Origin: an uncultured Prevotellaceae bacterium
GTDB taxonomy: Bacteria; Bacteroidota; Bacteroidia; Bacteroidales; Muribaculaceae
Assembly (NCBI GenBank): GCA_900317325.1
Contig: ONGE01000008.1
Coordinates: forward strand, 1 to 64,000
Reading direction: 5' to 3'
Length of the DNA stretch: 64,000 nt
Shown here: positions 1 to 7,432 of the stretch, piece by piece
Position numbering within the stretch: position 1 is the first letter of the stretch
Layout of the letters: every line of letters begins with the position of its first letter
Program-made: the position numbers and the translations under genes
The notes under the pieces: model-generated
What the model saw: only the letters and a program-made list of their open reading frames with translations
Database searches by the model: none
Told to the model about the DNA's origin: nothing

Positions 1-1
1 T

Positions 2-307
2 TCACCCGTTGCCCGTCCTCTGATCGAGGCTCTGGACTACGCGCAGCGCACCAACACCATCGGCTCGCTTCGCAGTGCCGACGTGTCAAGGTCAATCACA
101 GCGCCGATGGCTTTGGCGCAAAGCCAACCGCAGGTGATTGTCCAGGAGAGTAAAGACTTGAAAGAGATCATCGCTCGTCTCAACGAGCGATTGGACGAGC
201 CTTTCGTCACCGTCAACACCGTGACCGGTGACAAAGGCATTAAACAGGCGCAGGACGAGTACCAGCGCCTCATGAACAATAAATCACCGAAAAATAAAAG
301 AAAATGA
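2..307 (+). CDS. C-terminal end of a phage tail protein, probably tape measure (partial)
   Basis: The reading frame is open from the left edge to a TGA at 305-307, so only about 101 C-terminal residues are seen. They are charged and helical (LNERLDEPFVTVNTV, then a basic tail ending KSPKNKRK). This resembles the end of tape-measure proteins of Bacteroidales prophages, as judged from memory and not by a search. The next genes are cargo genes, then a second tail-type gene and an integrase, which supports a prophage. The last 59 bp, including the stop codon, recur at 850-908. The assignment to tape measure is tentative; the phage context is firmer. Confidence 0.55.
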   Translation, partial: SPVARPLIEALDYAQRTNTIGSLRSADVSRSITAPMALAQSQPQVIVQESKDLKEIIARLNERLDEPFVTVNTVTGDKGIKQAQDEYQRLMNNKSPKNKRK

Positions 308-314
308 TTGTTTA
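256..314 (+). repeat. Direct repeat, copy 1 (3' end of tail gene)
   Basis: The 59 bp from CGAGTACCAGCGCC through the stop codon to TGTTTA are repeated at 850-908 with two mismatches. This copy is the genuine end of the tail gene. Confidence 0.95.
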
Positions 315-336
315 GCAATAATTTTTGCTACCTTTG
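308..336 (+). promoter_or_regulatory. Promoter for the prophage lipoprotein gene
   Basis: A Bacteroidota -7 box TACCTTTG lies at 329-336, with TTG at 308-310 as a weak -33 element. It directly follows the tail gene stop and precedes the lipoprotein start at 371, so the cargo gene can be transcribed independently of the phage operon. Confidence 0.5.
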
Positions 337-370
337 CAGTGGATAAACACTAACTAAAGAATGATGTGAT

Positions 371-790
371 ATGGATATGACAAAGAAACTGGTGATTATG
401 TTGCTGACAATGCTCGCGATGACCGCTTGCAACAGCGAGAAAGATGAACCTAATATTGAGGAATATTCTCAGGAAATGTGGGAATGTCCCACCGATGGCG
501 TTTATGAAGGGGTCATTGTAACGATGATGTGTACTGATAAGGATTTTTGGGAAGCCAATGTCGGCGTCTGGTGTGAACTCAAAAAGGCTCCTGAAGATGC
601 CTATGGAAAAAAGGCTCCCGTTCCTAGGTGTAACATCTATTTCCTGCGCAGTGATTTTCCGAACACCACTCTAGAAGACGGGCAAGAGGTTAAGTTTCGC
701 ATCTTGAAGTATGGCGGTACTCGTGATTTGCCATTCGTTTACTTTTGGGATCGAGTGTATTTTACATGTATCGTAGAACCTGTACAGTAA
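371..790 (+). CDS. Prophage cargo (moron-like) lipoprotein
   Basis: A 139-residue protein with a lipoprotein signal: basic start, hydrophobic stretch and lipobox MTAC with the acyl-accepting Cys near residue 20. The mature part has several further cysteines and a short beta-rich domain that I do not recognise. It starts at ATG 371; ATG 377 is an alternative. It is AT-rich compared with the GC-rich tail genes on both sides, has its own promoter, and lies between duplicated flanks, so it looks like a lysogenic-conversion gene rather than a structural one. Function unknown; an envelope location is inferred from the signal peptide. Confidence 0.65.
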   Translation: MDMTKKLVIMLLTMLAMTACNSEKDEPNIEEYSQEMWECPTDGVYEGVIVTMMCTDKDFWEANVGVWCELKKAPEDAYGKKAPVPRCNIYFLRSDFPNTTLEDGQEVKFRILKYGGTRDLPFVYFWDRVYFTCIVEPVQ

Positions 791-793
791 TCC

Positions 794-820
794 TCGTCTT
801 TTCACAGCATACGCGGTTGA
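794..820 (+). repeat. Right-hand cassette flank, copy 1
   Basis: The 27 bp starting TCGTCTTTTCA and ending GCATACGCGGTTGA recur at 1739-1765 with two mismatches. Each copy directly follows a cargo gene. Confidence 0.85.
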
Positions 821-849
821 GCAACTTTTCCAAAATTATAAAAGTCTGG

Positions 850-908
850 CGAGTACCAGCGCCTCATGAACAATAAATCACCGAAAAATAAGAGAAAATG
901 AGTGTTTA
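850..908 (+). repeat. Direct repeat, copy 2 (duplicated tail-gene 3' end)
   Basis: This 59-bp copy of 256-314 (57 of 59 identical) still encodes the peptide EYQRLMNNKSPKNKRK and its stop, but no upstream part of the gene is attached. It sits just before the promoter of the second cargo gene. A -7 box TACCTTTG is at 924-931. Confidence 0.95.
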
Positions 909-960
909 TCAAAGAATAATATATACCTTTGCTCACTGATTTCAATAGTTAACTGCCAAA

Positions 961-1722
961 ATGAATAATAAGATGAAACACTTGATGGTTTTATTTGTAG
1001 CCTTCCTTTCTGTCTTGAGCTTAGCCGCTCAGGAGGAAGGGGTGATTCAAGCAAAAATGATAGTAAACGGGTACTTTTTCAAAGACGACATAAAGTTGCC
1101 TGAAAACGCGACCCCGGATGTAACACTAGTAAACGACGGGCAAAAGAACAGGCTTATCGCCTATACTTATGACATGACTCTCCCTGAAGAACTGGTCAAT
1201 CAAGCCATTCCTGTAGAGAAGGTCTTTCATGGAACCCTTTTTCTTGAGAAATATCAGGAGCAGGCCGAAATGATGCGCATGACGACGCAGGCCGATGGAC
1301 TATCCAAGCCTGTGGTTGGAGAGCCGTTTCCACAATTCAGTGAAACCGATATTGACGGGAGGACGTGGACAAACGATGGCGTGAAGGGAAAGGTCATGGT
1401 TCTGAATCTATGGTACTCCGGATGCGGGCCATGTCGCAAAGAAATGCCGATTCTATCAACGTGGAAAGAGATGTTTCCCGATGTGCTCTTCTTTTCCGCA
1501 ACCTATCACGATGAAGCCCTCACACGCAAGATCACGGGACAGCACAACTTCAACTGGACCCACTTGATTGAAGCCAAGGACATGATGTCATGGGTTCAAG
1601 GTGAAGGCTTTCCGTTGACTATCGTGGTAGATAAGAACGGAGTCGTCCGTCATCTCGTTCATGGAACAAATGAAGAGAAACGCGCATCTATTCTCGAATG
1701 CATCAAGCAACTTGAGAAATGA
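961..1722 (+). CDS. TlpA-like thioredoxin-fold protein, prophage cargo
   Basis: A 253-residue exported protein with an N-terminal signal peptide (about residues 1-24). A thioredoxin-like domain covers roughly residues 118-250, with the redox motif WYSGCGPCRKE (Cys155 and Cys158) and a late cis-proline region GFPLTIVVD. Residues 25-115 form an N-terminal domain like those of Bacteroidales TlpA/AhpC-TSA proteins. It is expected to act as a periplasmic thiol-disulfide reductase. It lies between the duplicated tail-gene end and the right-hand flank repeat, and is AT-rich, so it looks like host-modifying cargo of the prophage. Start ATG 961; ATG 973 is possible. Confidence 0.75.
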   Translation: MNNKMKHLMVLFVAFLSVLSLAAQEEGVIQAKMIVNGYFFKDDIKLPENATPDVTLVNDGQKNRLIAYTYDMTLPEELVNQAIPVEKVFHGTLFLEKYQEQAEMMRMTTQADGLSKPVVGEPFPQFSETDIDGRTWTNDGVKGKVMVLNLWYSGCGPCRKEMPILSTWKEMFPDVLFFSATYHDEALTRKITGQHNFNWTHLIEAKDMMSWVQGEGFPLTIVVDKNGVVRHLVHGTNEEKRASILECIKQLEK

Positions 1723-1738
1723 CACGATAGCGCTTCCT

Positions 1739-1765
1739 TCGTCTTTTCAAGGCATACGCGGTTGA
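1739..1765 (+). repeat. Right-hand cassette flank, copy 2
   Basis: Second copy of the 27-bp flank seen at 794-820 (25 of 27 identical). It runs into a perfect hairpin and the next phage gene. Confidence 0.85.
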
Positions 1766-1790
1766 TTTACCTTTGTGGCAAATCAACCGC
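1758..1790 (+). promoter_or_regulatory. Hairpin containing a promoter -7 box
   Basis: An 11-bp perfect stem (GCGGTTGATTT pairing with AAATCAACCGC) encloses TACCTTTG (1768-1775), a Bacteroidota -7 box. The stem is followed by TATTCTTT, so it may act both as terminator of the TlpA-like gene and as promoter of the tail gene at 1799. The right arm and following bases closely match the terminator at 13054-13091. Confidence 0.5.
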
Positions 1791-1798
1791 TATTCTTT

Positions 1799-3753
1799 AT
1801 GATACTTACGATAAACGGAAAACAGGCAGCACTGAAGAAGGGGTCTTCGATTGAATATGTATCGGAGAACCGCATCTTCACTGATGCCGATGACTACAGC
1901 ATGGAGATTGAGTTGCCTCTGGCAGACTGTCCACAGAACCTTGACATCTTCGGACCCGCAAAGACGTCGATGCAGGCGACATCTTCTTCGATGCGGTGCT
2001 GCAGGACACCAACTTCTTCAAGCGAGGTGCCGTCGTGATCACGGGCATCTCGCAGGAATCAGTCAAGGTGCAGTTCCTGGAGAAGCGTTCCTACCAGAAC
2101 TTCTTTCCTCGCTTCGATGAAACCTACATCGACGAGCTCGACCTGGGCAAGTGGCCCAGCATCTATCCCGACAATTCGCCTACCGGCGGCGGGGCCCAGC
2201 CACGACCCGGGGAAGAAGTGACCTACGCATCCCCGGCGCAGCTCTGGGGCAGGACGGAGGACTACACCGCCTTGCCGTGGGTCAACAACTCCAGCGGCAA
2301 CCTGCAGAACTGCGCCAAGTGGAACGCCACCGCCAGCAAGTACGAGTGGAAGGTAAACCCCGACGACGAGGACGACACGGACTTCTCCCGTGGCCTCTCG
2401 TTCCAGCCGTACCTGCTGTGGCTGACCAAGAAGATCTGCGAAGCCCTGGGCTACGCCTATGACTTCTCGTTGTGGGAGCAGAGCGACTACCGCCACCTGC
2501 TGCTGATGAACACCACGCCATACGCCAACAGCAACCGCACATGGGCGAGTGCCTTGCCGCATTGGACGGTGAACGAGTTCTTCCAGGAACTGGAGAAACT
2601 CCTTCTGTGTGAGTTCGACATTGACCACGCACGCAGCACGATTGCCTGCACTGCGACCGCGGATAACATCGAGGCGGCCGGCACCATCCACATCTCAAAG
2701 GTCGTTGACGCTTTCACTGTGGAGGTGACCACCGACGAGGAGAAGAGCGGCTACAAGGCGATGCTCAACCAGGGCTACGCCGCAGGCGGCCACCGCCTTG
2801 ACAATATCTACAACTGCCAGTGGTACATCGACCAGATGACCAAGGCAGACGGCACGGTGAGGTGTACCTCCCACGCCACGCTCAACGCCCTGATCTCGAG
2901 CAACGTCCGGCAGGAGGCCGTTCCCGACAGCGGCGGAGTGTGGGGCCTGCACTACGCGCAGGACGTGGACACCTACTTCGTGCTTGAGGTGATGAAGCGA
3001 GTAAAATACCGCAGCGGCGGCCGCGAGGAATGGGACAATTGGGGCAACGTCACCCGGCTTGTTCCCATCAACCGCTTCGGCCCGCTGATCATCGACAGGG
3101 ACAACCCCGACGATGTGGATGAGATGAAGATAGTTCCCGCCTGGCTCGACGAGACGGACGATGTCATAGGCCTCGTTCCGTTCCTCGAGTGCGGCGAGAC
3201 GGGGGAGGGCGACAACGCCTACTCCAACCAGTCGCACACAGGCCGCCCACATTCCTCGGAGAAGGTGGACCAGGACGTGCCCATCCAGTGGGGCGCACTG
3301 CCCACGGTCAGCGCCGGGAAGCGGGAGAAGAGCGGAGCCGTCTTCGACAAACTCTTTGTCGCCTTCTGGTGGGGCAGTTACATGATGTTCTCGCCCCGAC
3401 ACCCGCATCCCTGGACGGACACCTTCGACCTCGATTACTCCTATTACGCCCCGACCCCCAACAGCAACTCGGGCGTGCTCTCGGTTACCTGGAATCGCAT
3501 CAACAGCGGCAAGACCTGTTCGCTGCGCATCAACAACGCCGCCTACGGCCAGGGCATTGAGCGCGACACCTTCTATCCCGTCGACCAAAAGAAGAAGTAC
3601 ACCTTCTCCTTCCTTGCCGACAAGATCCCCAACGTCCGCTCCGTCTTCCACATCGACGGCAAACGCTACCTCTGCGAGAAAATAACCGCGACATTCACAG
3701 AGGATGGAATGTCGCAGTTACTCAAAGGTTGCTTCTATAAAATAGAGAGCTAA
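1799..3753 (+). pseudogene. Phage tail/baseplate-type protein, frameshifted near 1960
   Basis: The first frame starts MILTINGKQAALKKG at 1799 and reads to about 1960 (DIFGP). The protein then continues in another frame (RKDVDAGDIFFDAV onward) to the TAA at 3751-3753, about 650 residues in total. The join lacks a few nucleotides, which breaks the frame. The product resembles a structural tail protein that follows the tape measure in Bacteroidales prophages, but the family name is uncertain. The region is GC-rich. Its stop codon overlaps the integrase stop on the other strand. A real lesion or an assembly error would look the same here. Confidence 0.6.
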
Positions 3754-4898
3754 AGTTCTCCCTCAAAGTTCTTGGTTTCTTCGTGAACATCGTTATGAAC
3801 TTGGATGTACTTATTAGTGGTAGCAACATCACTGTGTCGAGCTTGGTCTCGGGCCACAACGATACCTGCATTATTCGCTAGATCTCGAATACCACTATCT
3901 TTCAAAGAATAGAACTGATAGCAGTCTTCCCATCCAAGTTCTTCACGCATCTTCTTCCAACGGCGATTGAACTGGTCTGCGTTATATCGTTCACTACGAG
4001 GCACGAAGCCACGCCCAAACAGAAAGAACTCGCCAGGCTGCTCAAGCACTTTCAAATCAATCATGAGTTTGCAGATGCGGCGGTTAATACCAACGTATCC
4101 ATCCTTGTGATTCTTGCTGAAATCGCCTGAGACAAAGATGGTCTGGTCTTTGATTGACACATCCTTGACACGCAGATGACTTAGTTCATTCGGTCGAATG
4201 AAGGTATAGTATTCCAACTCGCAAGCGAGCAGGAAATGAGGGTCTTTTTCAAGGAGGTGCTGGCGCATCTTTGCCAGTTTTTCTTTGCTCAAGTCCTTGC
4301 GGAACTTAGCGCTCTCCTTTAATATTTCGACATCCTCTACAGGATTATCAGTAATGTACTTTCGCTTCTTAAAGAACTCACTCAAACCATAGAGCCAAGA
4401 ACGATAGTTGTTGCGGGTGCGGGCACTCGCATCACGATCGAGCAGGAGCCAGTCGAGGAAGTCTACTATTAATGTTTGGTTGAATTGATAAACATACCTT
4501 GGAGGAACCACCAAGGTCTCGAAATACTCTCGCAGAATATTCACGCTGGAGCGGTATCTCATCTTCGTTTTGTACCTGTCACCTTTCTTATCAACATATT
4601 CCAGATAACGGTCAAGACAATCTGATAATAAAGTAAAACCGCGGCTTTCTTGTGTGTTCACCCAGGGATTCCAACCTTGGCGTAATTGCCGTGTCACAGC
4701 CTCGATAATCTCAGCTGCGCGGCGTCTCTTTTCTGATACTCTAGGTATGCCATCGAGTTTGAATTTCTTGCGCCTCATCTCTCCAGTTGAAGGATCGAGG
4801 GCATAGAAATCGACATACCAACTTTTGCCTTCGTGAAGTTTAGGATACGTGAAACCTATTAATTCTGTTGCCGTATTCCTTTTGGTAATGCACGACAT
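3750..4898 (-). CDS. Tyrosine recombinase (phage integrase)
   Basis: A 382-residue site-specific recombinase of the tyrosine family. N-terminal SAM-like core-binding region (SDCLDRYLEYVDKKG onward), then a catalytic domain with the first Arg in FIRPNELSHLR, a later Arg in KDSGIRDL (the usual His of this box is Lys), the second His in ARHSDVATTNKY and the nucleophilic Tyr in NKYIQVH. It should integrate and excise the prophage. I chose ATG 4898 (MSCITKRN) because the open frame upstream only continues to a TTG and is not protein-like. It points away from tRNA-Ser at 5044-5129, the likely attachment site. Confidence 0.88.
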   Translation of the reverse strand: MSCITKRNTATELIGFTYPKLHEGKSWYVDFYALDPSTGEMRRKKFKLDGIPRVSEKRRRAAEIIEAVTRQLRQGWNPWVNTQESRGFTLLSDCLDRYLEYVDKKGDRYKTKMRYRSSVNILREYFETLVVPPRYVYQFNQTLIVDFLDWLLLDRDASARTRNNYRSWLYGLSEFFKKRKYITDNPVEDVEILKESAKFRKDLSKEKLAKMRQHLLEKDPHFLLACELEYYTFIRPNELSHLRVKDVSIKDQTIFVSGDFSKNHKDGYVGINRRICKLMIDLKVLEQPGEFFLFGRGFVPRSERYNADQFNRRWKKMREELGWEDCYQFYSLKDSGIRDLANNAGIVVARDQARHSDVATTNKYIQVHNDVHEETKNFEGEL

Positions 4899-4959
4899 TT
4901 TTTTAACATTTTTTACCAGTTTCAACCACTGATAGAAAATGTTTACATTTATAGCTCTA

Positions 4960-4993
4960 AAAATTATCGTCCCTATGGCGTCCCGATAATTTT
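4960..4993. repeat. Inverted repeat upstream of the integrase
   Basis: AAAATTATCG (4960-4969) and CGATAATTTT (4984-4993) form a 10-bp perfect inverted repeat with a 14-base spacer, between the integrase start and tRNA-Ser. It could be an operator or an arm-type integrase site. Confidence 0.5.
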
Positions 4994-5043
4994 CAATAAA
5001 AGAGGGTAACTGATTGATTTTCAATCCGTTACCCTAATCTCTG

Positions 5044-5129
5044 CGGAAAGGGAGGGATTCGAACCCACGGTACGCAAAGCGTACAACGGTTTTCGAGACC
5101 GCCCCGATCGACCACTCCGGCACCTTTCC
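5044..5129 (-). tRNA. tRNA-Ser (anticodon CGA)
   Basis: Read on the minus strand, GGAAAGG opens an acceptor stem closed by CCTTTCC, followed by discriminator G. The anticodon loop is CTCGAAA (anticodon CGA), there is a long variable arm typical of tRNA-Ser, and a GGTTCGAATCC T-arm. CCA is not encoded. The 3' end faces the integrase, so it is the probable prophage attachment site. Confidence 0.93.
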
Positions 5130-5202
5130 AGTCATGCTTGCGGGATTTCTCTCCCAAAGCGGGTGCAAAGTTATGGCAAATTTTCCACCCGTCAAAATAT
5201 TT

Positions 5203-5847
5203 TTATAGGTTTTTTAATCCCTCGATAGTTTTGATGGGGTCATCGGCTCCAAAAACATAGCTTCCGGCAACGAGGATATCTGCACCAGCTTCAGCAAGTT
5301 GCGCACCGGTGACATCGTTCACGCCGCCGTCAATCTCAATCTCGGCATGACTGCCGTTGAGCGTGATGAGTTGGCGCAGTTCGCGCACCTTGTTCAGAGT
5401 TTGCACGATGAACTTTTGGCCTCCGAAGCCCGGGTTGACCGACATGAGAAGCACGAGATCCACATCACAGATGATGTCTTTGAGCATCGACACGGGAGTC
5501 GCGGGATTGAGCGATACACCGGCTAGCATACCTGCATCGTGAATCTGCTGCACTACCCTATTCAGATGAATACATGCCTCTTGATGCACGGTCATGATGG
5601 CAGCGCCGCAGTCGCGCACCTGGGGGATGAACTTCTGTGGTTCAACAATCATCAGGTGAACATCGAGAGGTTTTTGACACAGGCGTTGCACGTGTTTGAT
5701 AACAGGGAAGCCAAAGGAGATGTTGGGCACGAACACGCCGTCCATCACGTCGAGGTGAAGCAGGTCGGCATTGCTGCGGTTAATCATGTCGATGTCTTTG
5801 GCGAGATTGCCAAAGTCGGCGGAGAGCAATGAGGGAGAAACTTTCAT
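5203..5847 (-). CDS. rpe: Ribulose-phosphate 3-epimerase
   Basis: A 214-residue TIM-barrel enzyme interconverting D-ribulose 5-phosphate and D-xylulose 5-phosphate in the pentose phosphate pathway, in the cytosol. Diagnostic segments are SPSLLSADF near the N-terminus, LHLDVMDGVFVPN (metal-binding His and catalytic Asp), MSVNPGFGGQKF (phosphate loop) and EIDGGVN (second catalytic Asp). Length is normal. It follows dedA on the same strand with a 19-bp gap filled by a heptamer array, so the two are probably cotranscribed. Confidence 0.95.
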   Translation of the reverse strand: MKVSPSLLSADFGNLAKDIDMINRSNADLLHLDVMDGVFVPNISFGFPVIKHVQRLCQKPLDVHLMIVEPQKFIPQVRDCGAAIMTVHQEACIHLNRVVQQIHDAGMLAGVSLNPATPVSMLKDIICDVDLVLLMSVNPGFGGQKFIVQTLNKVRELRQLITLNGSHAEIEIDGGVNDVTGAQLAEAGADILVAGSYVFGADDPIKTIEGLKNL

Positions 5848-5851
5848 AGTA

Positions 5852-5877
5852 GTTAGGAGTTAGGAGTTAGGAGTTAG
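5852..5877. repeat. 7-bp tandem array (unit GTTAGGA)
   Basis: Three full GTTAGGA units and a partial one between rpe and dedA. The array supplies the last codons and the TAA stop of dedA (5867-5869). Each unit has TAG on the plus strand and TAA on the minus strand. Confidence 0.9.
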
Positions 5878-6595
5878 TCCCAGCGGGGCGCTTGCGTATG
5901 GCCTGATAGGCCAGGAAGAGGACGATGAAAATGGCCAGTGCGTAGCCAGCCCATGACAAGTAGCGGTTGTAGTGCTCGAGCTGCGCAAGCAGTTCCTGCT
6001 CGGGGAAGTGCAAACTGAGCCAATAGCCTAAACCGGCAAGCACCACATTCCAGATGCCAGCTCCTAACGAGGTGAACAGGACAAAGGTGCCAAAGTTCAT
6101 GCGCGACAAGCCGGCGGGAATGGAAATCAACTGACGAATGGCGGGAATGAGACGGCCCAGGAAGGTCGAGATGGCGCCATGGCGGTCGAAGTAGGCCTCG
6201 GCCTTCTGCACTTTCTCGGCATCGATGAGGCACATGTGGCCGATGCGGCTGTTGGCAAAGGCATAAACCACGGGGCGCCCGATGAGCAACGACAGCACAT
6301 AGTTGATGACCGCACCGATGAGTGCACCCAGGGTGGCGATGACGACAATCATGATGATGTTCATGTCGCCGTTACGAGCCGCAAAATAGGCGGCAGGCGG
6401 AATCACCACTTCGCTGGGGAACGGAATGAATGAGCTCTCGATGGCCATCAGCAGCAAGATTGTGCCATAGGTCAAGTGTTCCTTGTACCAGTTATATATG
6501 GTCACGATGTCGTGAGGCATATACATCACAATGGCCAGCACTGCAGCCAGCAGCACCAGCAGGATAATTATCAGTTGAATGGTATCTTTCTTCAT
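5867..6595 (-). CDS. DedA-family membrane protein
   Basis: About 242 residues with five or so hydrophobic segments and the DedA/SNARE-associated signatures ESSFIPFPSEVV and FLGRLIPAIRQLISIPAG. DedA proteins work in membrane homeostasis; several act as undecaprenyl-phosphate or phospholipid flippases. Start chosen at ATG 6595 (MKKDTIQLI), because the open frame continues upstream only through AT-rich, non-protein-like sequence. A -7 promoter box lies only 9 bp upstream, implying a very short leader. The gene end runs into the heptamer array. Confidence 0.85.
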   Translation of the reverse strand: MKKDTIQLIIILLVLLAAVLAIVMYMPHDIVTIYNWYKEHLTYGTILLLMAIESSFIPFPSEVVIPPAAYFAARNGDMNIIMIVVIATLGALIGAVINYVLSLLIGRPVVYAFANSRIGHMCLIDAEKVQKAEAYFDRHGAISTFLGRLIPAIRQLISIPAGLSRMNFGTFVLFTSLGAGIWNVVLAGLGYWLSLHFPEQELLAQLEHYNRYLSWAGYALAIFIVLFLAYQAIRKRPAGTNS

Positions 6596-6603
6596 AATCG
6601 CCA

Positions 6604-6611
6604 CAAATTTA
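6604..6611 (-). promoter_or_regulatory. -7 box of the dedA-rpe promoter
   Basis: TAAATTTG read on the minus strand, ending 9 bp before the dedA ATG. Nothing else is recognised in the rest of the 295-bp gap to mce apart from the mce promoter. Confidence 0.45.
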
Positions 6612-6823
6612 GATATAATTCCCGATTTACAGGCCAGCAGTGATAAAAAAGATGATGAAAACTTTGTTGTCGAGGGCTTAGTGACTGCTGTTAGATTAGC
6701 GGTGACGGCAAAATACAGGGCTAAGCAATTGGCGTTGTCGCTCAATGTTAAAAAAATGTTATTTTCGGTTTGAACGGCCAATGTTTTAAGGGCTCCTCTA
6801 CCTTATATAAAATATATTTTTTG

Positions 6824-6831
6824 TACTTTTG
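6824..6831 (+). promoter_or_regulatory. -7 box of the mce/mmd operon promoter
   Basis: TACTTTTG, 60 bp upstream of the mce ATG in a very AT-rich stretch. A clear -33 TTTG is not seen. Confidence 0.45.
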
Positions 6832-6890
6832 TGCGTTATTTTGAAATTTCATTTAATTCAATTAAATAAACGTCTAAAAAACAGAAAGTT

Positions 6891-7307
6891 ATGAACATTT
6901 CGCACATCGAACACGTGGGAATCGCCGTTACCTCGCTCGAGGAGGCTATTCCTTTCTACGAGAACATGCTGGGCTTCAAGTGCTTTGCTATTGAAGAAGT
7001 TGCTGACCAAAAGGTAAGGACCGCCTTCTTCCAGGTGGGTCAGACCAAGATTGAGCTGCTCGAGGCTACTGCCCCCGAGAGCGCTATCGCCAAATTCATC
7101 GAGAAGAACGGTGGCCGTGGTGGCATCCAGCACATTGCATTTGCCGTACAGGACGGCGTGCAGAACGCACTGGACGAGGTACAGGAGAAGGGTGGCCGCG
7201 TTGTTGACGCTCATCCCCGTCGTGGTGCCGAGGGCCTGAACATTGCCTTCCTGCATCCCAAGACCACCTGTGGTGCTTTGTTGGAACTTTGCGAGAAACC
7301 TGAGTAA
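6891..7307 (+). CDS. mce: Methylmalonyl-CoA epimerase
   Basis: A 138-residue vicinal-oxygen-chelate protein that interconverts (S)- and (R)-methylmalonyl-CoA between the mutase and decarboxylase steps of the succinate-propionate pathway. Metal ligands expected of the family are visible: His8 in IEHVGIAV, a Gln in FFQVGQTKIELLE, a His in GIQHIAFAV and the Glu of LLELCEK near the end. Full length. It is the first gene of the unit leading to the biotin-dependent decarboxylase, which confirms the pathway assignment. Confidence 0.94.
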   Translation: MNISHIEHVGIAVTSLEEAIPFYENMLGFKCFAIEEVADQKVRTAFFQVGQTKIELLEATAPESAIAKFIEKNGGRGGIQHIAFAVQDGVQNALDEVQEKGGRVVDAHPRRGAEGLNIAFLHPKTTCGALLELCEKPE

Positions 7308-7390
7308 ATAAAGAAATAGTTGCAGGTTTCAGGTTGTGAGCCACGACTCATTTCACCATTGGAACTCATGCCATAAGCTAAACTGGCTGG

Positions 7391-7418
7391 ACTTACAACT
7401 GAAAACTTAAAACTTAAA
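7391..7418. repeat. 7-bp tandem array (unit ACTTAAA)
   Basis: Four units in strict 7-bp phase (ACTTACA, ACTGAAA, ACTTAAA, ACTTAAA) between mce and mmdA, 15 bp before the mmdA start. Confidence 0.75.
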
Positions 7419-7432
7419 AACCATAAAATAAA

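Noticed and set aside
2695-3651. 318-codon minus-strand frame in the tail gene
   Set aside because: Antisense shadow in GC-rich sequence: Val/Gly/Asp-biased composition and no domain.
4899-5024. N-terminal extension of the integrase to 5024
   Set aside because: It would begin with TTG, is AT-rich and not protein-like, and covers the inverted repeat upstream of the gene.
6596-6781. N-terminal extension of DedA
   Set aside because: The extra residues are not hydrophobic or conserved-looking and would cover the promoter; ATG 6595 gives the usual DedA start.
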